Virus record (IMG/VR): IMGVR_UViG_3300036715_000605
Location: 1 to 30,311 of that record
DNA: 30,311 nt
DNA from: a virus
Direction: 5' to 3' (one strand)
Shown here: one piece after another, positions 19,810 through 28,360 of the stretch
Layout of the letters: each line of letters opens with the position of its first letter
How positions within the stretch are numbered: the stretch's first letter is position 1
The notes under the pieces: model-generated
Told to the model about the DNA's origin: nothing
Database searches by the model: none
What the model saw: only the letters and a program-made list of their open reading frames with translations
Made by a program: the position numbers and the translations under genes

Positions 19810-21260
19810 CAATAACGCCCTGAAGGCACACCATCAAAATCCAGCCCGTAGGCTTTTGTAAACCCGGATGCCAGTGTCAGCCGCGCCCGCTGGTATCTGC
19901 CTGAGTTGAAAACGTTGCATTCGCCTGCGCTGTTCATCGTGGATGGACTCGAATATGTCACCGCATCAGATACGGCATTCCTTGAGCCAATTTCAACAGT
20001 GACGGATACCGCTTCTTCAACGAGCGGGCGGGTATTGGTGACGACAGTTCTCTTTCCGGGGTTCAGTTGCATTTCGGCAGTCTCAACTACTGCAGTCAAT
20101 GCCGTTCCGTTGAACAGAACCGCCTTATGGCTGGTATTTACCCCTGCCAAAGAGGGTTTGCCACCTTGGAATAATGCTGAATCGACCGATACATTGGCAT
20201 AAGCCCCGGTGTCAGGATTTCCAATCAAAGCATCGATAGTTTCGAGTGTGTAACCTTCAGAGTAGAATGTGAATAGGCATTCCATGTCGCCTGGTTCAAC
20301 TGTAGTCCACTTGTTTACCTGCCAGTTGTAGATCATCAGCTTGTTGAGCGACGATCCAGCAGTCGGGTAAGCAATGATGTACAGCGAATTGCGCGGGTCG
20401 ATGGCAGACGAAATACGCCAATAGTCAGTTTCGGATACTTCTTCCAGAAAAGTTCGGTTGATGCCATCCCCAATGGGCTGCAAACCAGCCGGACTCATCA
20501 TGTAAAACCCATCGGTGCCGAGAAAGAATATTTTGTCACCGAATGCCGACACCGATCCGGGTGCCGAAGTGCCATTGCTCGATGTGATCTGGTCGAAGGT
20601 AAAGATTAGATTGCCACCAACATAAGTGCCACGGAAAATGCCCCGCTCGCAGAAAATAGTAGCGAATTCCCCTCCGACCAGTTGTGTTACTTGCCCCACC
20701 TCAGTTTCGCCAAACAAGTCCTGATAATCTGCCTGGGTTGTGACAGAGGGTGTCCATACCCCGGCAGGGTTCTCAATCGGACTCCATTGCACCCGGTTGG
20801 CAAAGCCCGTTATGTTACCCATGAAGACGAATCCACGAACCGTGGCGCAATACTTGGAAACCGGAGCAGTCGCTGATAGGTCGCCAAATTTAGTGCTGGA
20901 ACCCATCGTATAGGCTTGCGGTACTGAATTTCCGTTAGTTGTTATTACGATGTTGCCAAAGGTCGTCCAGTACCAGCGATTCTCTGTCCCAGTGGTATAT
21001 CCTCCAACCTTGCTCACGTCAGTCCACGCAGCCGATGCGATCAACTGGAGCTTTGCCGTACCGCCTATGAAGTTATACGGCGTGCCGTCGCTTCCCTTAG
21101 CTGCAAACGCCGACAAAGCTGCCTCACTGGACGCAGATGTATATGCCACCGCCGATCCGAATTGGCCGTAATAGTCACGATACGGCACGCAGTTAGACGC
21201 AACTGTTGCGTGCTGTCCGTAGGCGGGACTGTCAGGGGAATAAATACCGAGTGGGATCAT
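19809..21260 (-). CDS. Tail nozzle/stabilisation protein (beta-propeller, gp10- or gp12-like)
   Basis: The protein has 483 aa and is beta-rich throughout with no membrane segment. FVFMGNITGFANRVQWSPIE, NPAGVW, YQDLFGETEVGQVTQLVGGE, APGSVSAFGDKIFFLGTDGF and LQPIGDGINRTFLEE agree with the beta-propeller proteins that form the tail nozzle or hub of podophages (T7 gp12- and P22 gp10-like). It lies between the putative receptor-binding proteins and the ejection set. The last part (about 390-483) is a separate beta domain. The ribosome site is weak. Structural role is likely; the exact name is uncertain. Confidence 0.78.
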   Translation of the reverse strand: MIPLGIYSPDSPAYGQHATVASNCVPYRDYYGQFGSAVAYTSASSEAALSAFAAKGSDGTPYNFIGGTAKLQLIASAAWTDVSKVGGYTTGTENRWYWTTFGNIVITTNGNSVPQAYTMGSSTKFGDLSATAPVSKYCATVRGFVFMGNITGFANRVQWSPIENPAGVWTPSVTTQADYQDLFGETEVGQVTQLVGGEFATIFCERGIFRGTYVGGNLIFTFDQITSSNGTSAPGSVSAFGDKIFFLGTDGFYMMSPAGLQPIGDGINRTFLEEVSETDYWRISSAIDPRNSLYIIAYPTAGSSLNKLMIYNWQVNKWTTVEPGDMECLFTFYSEGYTLETIDALIGNPDTGAYANVSVDSALFQGGKPSLAGVNTSHKAVLFNGTALTAVVETAEMQLNPGKRTVVTNTRPLVEEAVSVTVEIGSRNAVSDAVTYSSPSTMNSAGECNVFNSGRYQRARLTLASGFTKAYGLDFDGVPSGRY

Positions 21261-21291
21261 GGGCAGATTTGTTTGTTACCTGGTGTTGTTA

Positions 21292-22152
21292 TTATGACAA
21301 GCCATAGAAATGCGGAGCAAAGCTGGTGCGATTTCCAGCCAACCATTGCTGAGCCAGCCACAGTGCACCTTGCCGTGCATTAGCCGGTGGTAGGGAAGTA
21401 AACTCAAGCGCCATGTAGCCGTACATCGCCCAGTTCGCAAACCGCATACATGGGTTCGGTGTCAGGGATGCTGCGTAACCAGTCGCATCCACCCTCCAGC
21501 CATATATTAACTTCCCCCCCGTGGCTATGTCATAGGATTCAAAGTACCCTGTGTTGCTACCCGTATAGACGAAAATTTCCAATACATCTTTGCCGTGAAA
21601 ATTGCCGTCTAGCGAGACAATCGGAGAGCTATCTGCGCCATATAGTGCGTCTGGTGGCGGCAACAGTTGTGGATATGCTAGGGCACTCCTGAAATAGTTT
21701 CCTGTGCCATTATGCCCAGCAGCCGCGTGGAATTCTCCATTCGACAGTCCCAATCCCTGCGGGTTTGAGTACTTCACAGTGGCAATGTTATTGATGTCAC
21801 CCAAAGAGAACCGTGTTCCGCCTGATCCATCAGTTGCAGTCTCAAGCACGCGACCTGCCGCAATGACCATGAAGTATCGCGATGGATCAAATGTGTGAAA
21901 TGTCCCTGACGATAAGGGAATTGGCACCGCGTTGATAGCCATGTTACACGCTATACTACCTACGCTTCCTAGCTGATTAAACTGTAGTGCAGAACCACCC
22001 GCCGAAATATCCCATACACACCCGCCGATGCTATCGGTAAGAACACTACCTGACGTTTCAAGCATCTTGAAATGATGCTTAACAGCCGGTGGTGGGGTCG
22101 TCGGTAGTGTTGAGAACACCACTGGCGCAGAGGGATTGAATAAAAGAGTCAC
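21292..22152 (-). CDS. Putative tail adhesin / lectin-like protein
   Basis: The protein has 286 aa and starts at GTG 22152 (GTGA overlap with the upstream gene). After a proline-rich N-terminus (PVVFSTLPTTPPPAVKHHFK) it is beta-rich, with TFDPSRYFMVIAAGRVLETA, DVLEIFVYTGSNTGYFESYD and ATGGKLIYGWRVD. The pattern resembles a LamG/concanavalin-type sandwich used for sugar or receptor binding. It ends WLAQQWLAGNRTSFAPHFYG, as in tail proteins of other phages. There is no C-type lectin variable region. The call rests on fold-like pattern and position. Confidence 0.6.
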   Translation of the reverse strand: MTLLFNPSAPVVFSTLPTTPPPAVKHHFKMLETSGSVLTDSIGGCVWDISAGGSALQFNQLGSVGSIACNMAINAVPIPLSSGTFHTFDPSRYFMVIAAGRVLETATDGSGGTRFSLGDINNIATVKYSNPQGLGLSNGEFHAAAGHNGTGNYFRSALAYPQLLPPPDALYGADSSPIVSLDGNFHGKDVLEIFVYTGSNTGYFESYDIATGGKLIYGWRVDATGYAASLTPNPCMRFANWAMYGYMALEFTSLPPANARQGALWLAQQWLAGNRTSFAPHFYGLS

Positions 22153-22964
22153 AGGGCAAGTTGATTGACAAGAATCCCAGCGGGCGGAGTGTTTACGTTT
22201 ACTGATGCCCCGTCAGTTTGAACTACGATGCGTATGCGCCCAGCTCCCGATAGTGCGCCGATAAAAAGCACACTCAACTTCGTGACCAAAGAGCCAACAG
22301 TGTTATTGGGGAAAGTGGTTGTATCTATATTGCCCCAAGAACCACTATTTAGAGCAGTTTCTTGTTGCATCCGAACAATGCACTTGGTACGGGTAGAGTC
22401 ATATGGGAACTGAATAATACCGCTCGCAGATATATAAGTTGCTCCAGGCATGGGCAACAAATATCCTGACCCGTCAACCATGCCGGATCGATCATTAACT
22501 GCGGTCATCGGCAAGAAATAATCAGTATTTGCCGTTGATGCCGTTGCACTACCGGTAGCGATGGCGATAATGCTAATTGGAAAAGGCTTTCCCACAGCCG
22601 AAGCATTCGTTGGGTTGACAAATAACTTTGGAGCATCATTCGCCACTGCGATTTCGCCCGGATTTAATGGGGTTGTCGCAAGCGCCACTGCCGTGCCAGT
22701 GCGCGGTATCCACTGGCCTTGAATCGCGGTTGGCACTGCACCCGTAGAGTCCACCAAAGCCGTACCCGGAACGCCACCCGCTACGACAACGCCGAGTGCC
22801 GCAAAACCATTGGTAGCCAAGTTGCCTACGCTCGACGAAGATTCAATTATGGTGTAATACCCAGCAACACCGATCTGCACAAAGTTGATTTCGTCCTGAT
22901 CGCTCTGGGTTGTGATTTGACCGCTCGTGAATGAGCCATAATTGGATGTGAATTTGATCGTCAT
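22149..22964 (-). CDS. Putative tail/virion protein, beta-rich
   Basis: The protein has 271 aa from ATG 22964, with AAGGA 7 nt upstream; extra codons to 23024 overlap the adaptor gene. It begins MTIKFTSNYGSFTSGQITTQ and has long Ala/Thr/Val-rich beta stretches, DYFLPMTAVNDRSGMVDGSG and YLLPMPGATYISASGIIQFP, with a C-terminal sandwich (LSVLFIGALSGAGRIRIVVQ). Two genes in this place (this and 21292-22152) stand where other podophages hold receptor-binding proteins. No enzyme motif or pectate-lyase repeat is seen. Homology is not recognised with certainty. Confidence 0.65.
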   Translation of the reverse strand: MTIKFTSNYGSFTSGQITTQSDQDEINFVQIGVAGYYTIIESSSSVGNLATNGFAALGVVVAGGVPGTALVDSTGAVPTAIQGQWIPRTGTAVALATTPLNPGEIAVANDAPKLFVNPTNASAVGKPFPISIIAIATGSATASTANTDYFLPMTAVNDRSGMVDGSGYLLPMPGATYISASGIIQFPYDSTRTKCIVRMQQETALNSGSWGNIDTTTFPNNTVGSLVTKLSVLFIGALSGAGRIRIVVQTDGASVNVNTPPAGILVNQLAL

Positions 22965-22972
22965 ATCAGTCC

Positions 22973-23554
22973 TTAAATAATAAGAGTGTTTGATGGGCTG
23001 ATTCGGGTAGGAGTACCTGCCCATCGGCTGTTTTTGTCGGCGTGTCGAATGTCGTCCAGTATCTGATCACGCAGAGTGATGTTTTTGGATGCATTGGTAT
23101 CGTCCATGGTGTAAATAAATGCCTCAGCGAGTATGCCCGACAAGTACGCATCTGGGTGTTGGGTAATTAACCAGTTGGTATCGGACGACGATGTGAGTGG
23201 CGGAATGGTCTGGTAATAACCAATCGTTAATGTGCAGTCTGCATTGACATAGATGTTTCCCCCGGAAATGCTGTAAACGGTAGGTATTCCACCATTAGCA
23301 GCCAATAAACGGTCAGGCGTTACCAGTTGCAGCGTAGTAGTTCCGGTTTTGGCTGAACGCAGCTCCAGATAATCCGCAGGCAGGGCAATTACACCGCCAG
23401 ACATAACTAGTGTCGCCGTAGTTTCCATCGCCGCTACCCGCAGTTTGCGGTTTACGCGTGATTCGAATAACGCAACAAATGTGCCGAACATTGCAGATAT
23501 ATCGTCACGATGCGTATATCCAGCAATAGCAGTGGATAACTCGCTATAGTTCAC
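22973..23554 (-). CDS. Head-tail adaptor, P22 gp4-like
   Basis: The protein has 193 aa and starts at GTG 23554 (GTGA overlap). MNYSELSTAIAGYTHRDDIS, MFGTFVALFESRVNRKLRVA and AMETTATL, then GVIALPADYLELRSAKTGTT, TIGYYQTIPPLTSSSDTNWL and HPDAYLSGILAEAFIY match the adaptor family that docks under the portal in podophages (gp4/gp11-like). It would form the ring between portal and nozzle. The gene order portal, scaffold, capsid, small protein, adaptor supports it. Confidence 0.85.
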   Translation of the reverse strand: MNYSELSTAIAGYTHRDDISAMFGTFVALFESRVNRKLRVAAMETTATLVMSGGVIALPADYLELRSAKTGTTTLQLVTPDRLLAANGGIPTVYSISGGNIYVNADCTLTIGYYQTIPPLTSSSDTNWLITQHPDAYLSGILAEAFIYTMDDTNASKNITLRDQILDDIRHADKNSRWAGTPTRISPSNTLII

Positions 23555-23877
23555 AGTCCACCCTTAAAGTATTTATGCCCACCGCGCAACGAGTATTCTG
23601 GGTGTTCCTTCTTCCACCGAGCCATGTAGACCGGATCGAACAGTTTGCCTTCGCGCATCAACACCCCTGCCATCGCAGCCGGGATTTTGTAGTCCATCGC
23701 GCCATCCTGATAGCCCTTGAACTTGTTTGATTCGCGGGCTTCCTTGCAGTAATCAGCGATATGTTCCAGACCATCCTGCCGGGTTTCGATTACGCCCTGT
23801 ATATTTCCATCTGGGTCATCATGCCAGTATGTCTCGACGTTGGTCGTCGGGTTGTAGTTGAGCAGGATTTTTGCCAT
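23551..23877 (-). CDS. Small conserved virion-module protein
   Basis: The protein has 108 aa from ATG 23877; a GTG three codons earlier is the alternative. It begins MAKILLNYNPTTNVETYWHD and goes on with IETRQDGLEHIADYCKEARE, AMDYKIPAAMAGVLMREGKL and HPEYSLRGGHKYFKG. I recognise a small protein between capsid and adaptor genes in BPP-1-like and other podophages; it starts MAKxLxxxNPxT and ends with an LR-T/G sequence. The function is unknown and an assembly role is inferred from location. Confidence 0.8.
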   Translation of the reverse strand: MAKILLNYNPTTNVETYWHDDPDGNIQGVIETRQDGLEHIADYCKEARESNKFKGYQDGAMDYKIPAAMAGVLMREGKLFDPVYMARWKKEHPEYSLRGGHKYFKGGL

Positions 23878-23891
23878 TTCATGCACCCATT

Positions 23892-23911
23892 AAAAAACCC
23901 GCCGCAGCAGG
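23892..23911 (-). terminator. Intrinsic terminator after the major capsid gene
   Basis: On the minus strand CCTGC, loop TGCG and GCGGG (one T-G pair) are followed by TTTTTT. It lies about 80 nt after the capsid stop and 15 nt before the next start, so it probably limits read-through from the highly expressed capsid gene into the tail genes. Confidence 0.68.
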
Positions 23912-23947
23912 TAAGGTTAAAATATTCACTGAATAGGATGTTCACTG

Positions 23948-23976
23948 TATGCCCCTGCCATAAAGACAAGGGCATA
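23948..23976 (-). promoter_or_regulatory. Second hairpin after the major capsid gene
   Basis: A 7-bp stem (TATGCCC / GGGCATA) encloses a 15-nt loop and begins 13 nt after the capsid stop. There is no U tract. It may protect the 3' end of the capsid mRNA from exonucleases while the following terminator ends it. Confidence 0.45.
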
Positions 23977-23989
23977 GGTCAAAACCCGA

Positions 23990-24976
23990 TTAGTTCAGGT
24001 CAGCGATTTTTGCAATCCCGCGCGGGTTTTTGACGCGCAAGGCTGCATTACAGCCGACACGGTGCTTTGAATACGCACCGGTCTTCGCAAGTTCCTCATG
24101 CTCATACTCTTGCAGGAACAGCACATCCACACATTCAGGATCAACCAGAAGGACGCTCATTTTTGCAGTGGTATTCCGCATGTTTGCGCTCGGTGTCAGC
24201 ATGATTGCGCCACCATCCGAAACATACACATCAACCGCACCAACAACGCCAGCCATCTCTTTTTTACCGAGATTGACAGTCATTCTGGTACTGGCAACGC
24301 CGGAAAAACTAGCCATCACTTGCTTTTGCGCAAACGGCATGATTGCCATTTTGTAGCGTGCACCAAGAGTGAAACCAGCCGCCAGAGATGCCTTCAACTG
24401 TGCTTCAGTTAAAGCGCGGCCAGTGCCATCGACAGGTGCTGTAGTAGGTGCGCCAGAAGTCACAACCACAGTTGATCCACCAGTACCGTGTGCGCCAGTT
24501 GCTGCTGCTGTGTTGTTGACTGCCCAAGCGAAGGTTTCCAGACCCGCCGAGCGAGATGCCGTAGTGCCAGACACCCGCGCAATAGCTGCATTGTTTTGCG
24601 TAAGCATCGCCTCGACGTGGATTTTCAGTTGGCGGAATGCCTTTTCGACCTGGTACGATACTTCAGACTTTCGGCCTGCTTTGCGCACTTTGTCCTGAAC
24701 ATTTGAGATAGCGAAGCCAATCTCAAAGTCCTGAATGTAGTTCGCTAGACGGGTCGTTGGATTGACTGTAGACAGGGTGGTATCTGTACCCTCAATCACC
24801 GAGTTAGTGGGGTCGGATGCGGAGAGAGCATCGGTCTGCCATTCTTCCGTTGTCGCATACGCTTTGCCGCTGCCAAAGTTTGACAGGGCGGGGGTATCTT
24901 CAGGGGAAATATCCTTGATGATGTCGGCAAGGCTTTCGCGGTTGCCCTTTGCGTTAGTGTTTCCAAATACTGCCAT
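23990..24976 (-). CDS. Major capsid protein, DUF5309 (SU10-type) family
   Basis: The protein has 328 aa with a strong AAGGAG 6 nt before ATG 24976. LADIIKDISPEDTPALSNFG, WQTDALSASDPTNSVIEGTD, LANYIQDFEIGFAISNVQDK and EVSYQVEKAFRQLKIHVEAM are signatures of the SU10/DUF5309 HK97-fold capsid proteins. VLLVDPECVDVLFLQEYEHE and KTGAYSKHRVGCNAALRVKN follow at the C-terminus. There is no separate protease domain and the N-terminus lacks a long delta domain. The acidic scaffold is encoded directly upstream. It assembles the icosahedral shell. Confidence 0.93.
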   Translation of the reverse strand: MAVFGNTNAKGNRESLADIIKDISPEDTPALSNFGSGKAYATTEEWQTDALSASDPTNSVIEGTDTTLSTVNPTTRLANYIQDFEIGFAISNVQDKVRKAGRKSEVSYQVEKAFRQLKIHVEAMLTQNNAAIARVSGTTASRSAGLETFAWAVNNTAAATGAHGTGGSTVVVTSGAPTTAPVDGTGRALTEAQLKASLAAGFTLGARYKMAIMPFAQKQVMASFSGVASTRMTVNLGKKEMAGVVGAVDVYVSDGGAIMLTPSANMRNTTAKMSVLLVDPECVDVLFLQEYEHEELAKTGAYSKHRVGCNAALRVKNPRGIAKIADLN

Positions 24977-24988
24977 GATTGCTACTCC

Positions 24989-25954
24989 TTAAATGAATTT
25001 CTCAATGAGCGAGGCCGCACCCTTGCCAGTATTGCGCAAGTTCTCGCGTGCTCTTCGCTCGGACTCTGTGGTTTTGTTGGTACGGATGCCGGGCTGGACG
25101 AATTTCTGCGCCTTGTGTGGAACAGATTTTTCTTTCGCCCCCTTAGACACCAATTCCTGTAGTCGCGCAACTTCGTGTAGACCCAGCCATATCAAAGGGT
25201 CGTGCATTGATGAGAGGTTCTCAACGTTTACTTTCAGCCCATAGCGGTTTCCCATCTCTACCGCCGCATTGACCAGCTTTTGATCAACTTCGGGGCCATA
25301 GTTGGGAATCTTGTCGCGTAAGGTGTTAACGGTAAAGTCGTAAACCTCGGCTGCGCGTTGACGCTCTGACTCCTGTGCCTTATTGAACTCACCGCTCAGT
25401 CCGTTTTGCATCTTGCTTACTGCTTCGCGCAATTCGGTTCTCTGATGTTGGTGTTTCATAAAAGATACTGGGTCATTGTCCGCAAGCGAATTCCAGTCAA
25501 CTCCATCGTATTGTTGCAGTTGAGCTTGCAACGAATGAAGTTGCGCAAGTTCAGAAATATGCGCCTGATTGAACTGCGCAATTTTCTGGACTTCCTGGTA
25601 TTGCGTCTCGGCAAACTTTCGCATGTCGGCGGCTTCTTGCGTCTTCCGGGTGTAATCCGCACGCATTGCCTGTTCTTTGGCTGCAATCGCGGCCTGTACC
25701 TGCTCGACTACTTCAGCAGGTGTTCCCGCTGGCAAGTCAATCTGCTTGCCGTCTACTTCCACAGAGTCCGTTGATTCCTCTTCTTCGGATTCACCCTCAT
25801 CGGGTTCCTCGGATTCGTCCTCTTCGGTTCGCTCTTCCTCCGGCGTTAACTCTGCCGTTTCTTCAGTCTGTTCGGCTTCTTCATCCCCGAACACTGCATT
25901 ACTTAATCTTGTTTCGATGTCTCCCGCAGGAGCTTCAATCGACTGGGTTTCCAT
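24989..25954 (-). CDS. Scaffolding protein
   Basis: The protein has 321 aa. The first 70 residues are strongly acidic (EEAEQTEETAELTPEEERTE and on), followed by DGKQIDLPAGTPAEVVEQVQ and a long coiled coil (about 85-215: ADYTRKTQEAADMRKFAETQ and more). The basic C-terminus (ARENLRNTGKGAASLIEKFI) is the usual capsid-binding tail of phage scaffolds. It lies between portal and capsid genes as in other podophages. It directs capsid assembly and is then lost. AAAGGG precedes ATG 25954, just downstream of a terminator. Confidence 0.88.
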   Translation of the reverse strand: METQSIEAPAGDIETRLSNAVFGDEEAEQTEETAELTPEEERTEEDESEEPDEGESEEEESTDSVEVDGKQIDLPAGTPAEVVEQVQAAIAAKEQAMRADYTRKTQEAADMRKFAETQYQEVQKIAQFNQAHISELAQLHSLQAQLQQYDGVDWNSLADNDPVSFMKHQHQRTELREAVSKMQNGLSGEFNKAQESERQRAAEVYDFTVNTLRDKIPNYGPEVDQKLVNAAVEMGNRYGLKVNVENLSSMHDPLIWLGLHEVARLQELVSKGAKEKSVPHKAQKFVQPGIRTNKTTESERRARENLRNTGKGAASLIEKFI

Positions 25955-25977
25955 TTCGTTTCCCTTTATTTAGTCAT

Positions 25978-25998
25978 AAAAAAACCGCCCAAAGGCGG
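25978..25998 (-). terminator. Intrinsic terminator upstream of the scaffold gene
   Basis: On the minus strand CCGCC, loop TTTG and GGCGG are followed by TTTTTTT. It is the strongest terminator in the window. It stands between the 88-aa gene and the scaffold start in a 64-bp gap, with no promoter seen between it and the scaffold ATG only about 24 nt away. Confidence 0.82.
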
Positions 25999-26018
25999 CT
26001 TGTGGTAAGCATTAAGTT

Positions 26019-26285
26019 TTATCGTCTGAACATTTTTGAAACGATTCCCTCGCGCTTGATCTTCATTTCTTCCATCTTTCCTCTGTTGATCCTTGCATAT
26101 AGCGTGGAACGGTAGTCGTGATGAATCTTGAGAAGTAACTTGAGGTATCGCTGCCCCTCAGTATCGCTCACTCCGGTTGCTTTCCATCGATCAACAATTC
26201 CGCGTTCTATATCATCAAATGCAGCCAAGAACTCTGGGTTTTCCAGTATCAACTGGGCATTTTCCCCTCGCAACATATCGCTCAT
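26019..26285 (-). CDS. Small portal-adjacent helical protein, unknown function
   Basis: The protein has 88 aa, all helical: MSDMLRGENAQLILENPEFL, AAFDDIERGIVDRWKATGVS and DTEGQRYLKLLLKIHHDYRS, with a basic tail (KREGIVSKMFRR). It starts at an ATGA overlap with the portal stop. Small helical proteins of this kind often lie between portal and scaffold genes in podophages; their role is unknown. It is followed by the strong terminator. Confidence 0.75.
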   Translation of the reverse strand: MSDMLRGENAQLILENPEFLAAFDDIERGIVDRWKATGVSDTEGQRYLKLLLKIHHDYRSTLYARINRGKMEEMKIKREGIVSKMFRR

Positions 26286-28360
26286 TGCGGCATCCCCTGC
26301 ATCGGTGGCAAACCGTGCTGCGGGATTGCTTGCTGCATTGGCGGTGGTGGATTCTGCGGAATCTGACCTGGCATTTGTCCGGGCATCTGTCCGGGAATAT
26401 TCATATCAGGGTTTCCAGATGCTGCGTCTTTCTGAACCACAGACATGAATCCAGCCATGAACATATCCGGCGACATGGCTCCAGCGATAACCGCCTCGAG
26501 AGCAATCTTCAGCATGTTTTCCTCATGTGTATTGGTGTCTTTCTGCTTTTCAATCTCGGCCTTGATCGCGTCTGGGCTAGGGCCAGGCTGGGGCATAGCT
26601 CCGTCCTGTGGCTCAGTAAAGAACTGCGACACGTCTTTGTATCCCATCGCCTCAACACCACGCCGGATGCCGTTGTAAATGGATTTCTTATCCGCCATGC
26701 CGAGCGGAAGTACCTTTTCCTGCAACTGGCCGATCAACTGCATGTTGGAAATGGTCTGCTGTCTATCTCCAGTTCCAAGACCTACGCTCACGGTCATGTC
26801 CTTGCGGGTTTTCCAGTCTCGCGGATTGACCGGAACCCACTTGTTACGCAGTTGCACTATTTCCTGTTTAGTAGCGTGCCGTCTCGCCAGTCCGTGCAAG
26901 CCGAGCATCAAGTCCTTCACCCCAGTTTCTGCAAATGTGCGCGCCATCATCTCAATACGCTGCTGGCTGGCATCCATGATTTTGGTGATGCCAGTCGCAG
27001 TCTTGTTGAGGCTGTTGGCATCCATGCCCGAACTATATCGGGTGAAGCCGGTGCGGTTTTCTTTCACCGTGTCGGCGTATTCGATCATCGGCTGAATAAT
27101 CCCGGCAATCGGCTGGATAGGATTCGGCTGTACATGCCCAGCAGCAGTTTCGGCCTCAACCCGAACCACGCCACCTAACGGATTACTCAGCAGGTCGTCC
27201 AGGTTCACACGGTCAGACACGAACACACGATTGTTGTTGATGCCGTAAATGTTATCTAGCGACTGCCGCCACAACGACGTTTTCATGTCCTGTATCGGAA
27301 CAACTACATCGGCTGGACAGACCCCGGCGAATTTATGCGGGATAACGTAGCAATGCACCACACTGAATGGGATTTCTTCGGCTTCTTCGTACTCGAGAAC
27401 CTCATCTCCGATGCGGACGATTTTGCACAGTTCAGCAATCCCATCGCCGTTTTTGTCGTGCCGCACATAGGCAGTCTTCAGCAGTACCAGCCGGTTTTCG
27501 TCATCTTCGGTTCGTTGGCTGGTAGTGTAGTCACGCCAATTGTTGAATCGGTTAACCCGTTCACTCGCCGCCAGATAGGTTGATCCCGAATCTACAATAT
27601 CATCCGGTATGTCATAGCCCAGTTCACGAATCTGCGAGATAGTTTTATACACTTCTCGCTGAACGAATCGCGCCTCTTTAATGCTGTTGGATGATAAATC
27701 AGCATTGTAAATAAACTCCTCTGGCGGGACGTTATATACCTTCTCGCACCCATTTGTGGACGTGATCCTTACGCTTACGTCATGCACCATCAGCGGTTGT
27801 CCGGTAGGGTTGGGCAACGTGTCAGGCTTGCTGGTAAGCGATTCAATTTGCGCGCCTGGAGTTTGCATCAGCATACCCAGCGCAGCATCGTCTAAGCCCT
27901 GATAGTGTTCGACTGTTGAGGTGGTATCTTCCTCCCACACGTACTCAACGATTCCGTATTTATTTACCAGTGCGTCCCAGAACCAGCGATAAAACAGCAT
28001 GTATCCGTCGTTTTTCTGCGCTAGAACGTAATTGATATAGTCCGTTTCTTGCTCTGCTGCCGGTACATCATCCTCACTCTGTGGCGAGAATTTTACGTAT
28101 TCGTCTGTGCTGGTGAACGGTTTGAGCAGCGAAGGAAGCATCCCCTCGATGGCATCCCACACATCAGAGCTGATTACCTGGCTGCGATTGTCTTCCTCAT
28201 TGCCCATTGGCCTGCCAATAAGCCGGTCGAAGTTACGCTCGCGGTCAGGCTGTAGCTCGTCCGTTTGGTACTGGCGTGCTGAGTCTTCCTCGCTGCGTAG
28301 ATAGGACAGCAGTTCGCTAATGTCTTCTTCCGGCGTTTCGGTTTCGTCTTGATCGATCAT
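26282..28360 (-). CDS. Portal protein
   Basis: The protein has 692 aa, the long form seen in P22-portal and BPP-1-like phages. Conserved blocks are NRSQVISSDVWDAIEGMLPS, LLKPFTSTDEYVKFSP, FYRWFWDALVNKYGIVEYVW and VNVPPEEF-like NVPPEEFIYNADLSSNSIKE, then VHCYVIPHKFAGVCPADVVV and TGFTRYSSGMDANSLNKTAT. The C-terminal about 120 residues hold a helical barrel part and a Pro/Met/Gln-rich tail with tandem PGQM repeats. It forms the dodecameric vertex for DNA packaging and tail attachment, and works with the terminase encoded upstream (TAATG junction). Confidence 0.93.
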   Translation of the reverse strand: MIDQDETETPEEDISELLSYLRSEEDSARQYQTDELQPDRERNFDRLIGRPMGNEEDNRSQVISSDVWDAIEGMLPSLLKPFTSTDEYVKFSPQSEDDVPAAEQETDYINYVLAQKNDGYMLFYRWFWDALVNKYGIVEYVWEEDTTSTVEHYQGLDDAALGMLMQTPGAQIESLTSKPDTLPNPTGQPLMVHDVSVRITSTNGCEKVYNVPPEEFIYNADLSSNSIKEARFVQREVYKTISQIRELGYDIPDDIVDSGSTYLAASERVNRFNNWRDYTTSQRTEDDENRLVLLKTAYVRHDKNGDGIAELCKIVRIGDEVLEYEEAEEIPFSVVHCYVIPHKFAGVCPADVVVPIQDMKTSLWRQSLDNIYGINNNRVFVSDRVNLDDLLSNPLGGVVRVEAETAAGHVQPNPIQPIAGIIQPMIEYADTVKENRTGFTRYSSGMDANSLNKTATGITKIMDASQQRIEMMARTFAETGVKDLMLGLHGLARRHATKQEIVQLRNKWVPVNPRDWKTRKDMTVSVGLGTGDRQQTISNMQLIGQLQEKVLPLGMADKKSIYNGIRRGVEAMGYKDVSQFFTEPQDGAMPQPGPSPDAIKAEIEKQKDTNTHEENMLKIALEAVIAGAMSPDMFMAGFMSVVQKDAASGNPDMNIPGQMPGQMPGQIPQNPPPPMQQAIPQHGLPPMQGMPQ

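Noticed and set aside
26177-27178. 333-codon plus-strand frame antisense to the portal gene
   Set aside because: The portal frame has strong family motifs throughout. The antisense product is His/Arg/Leu-rich with no motif.
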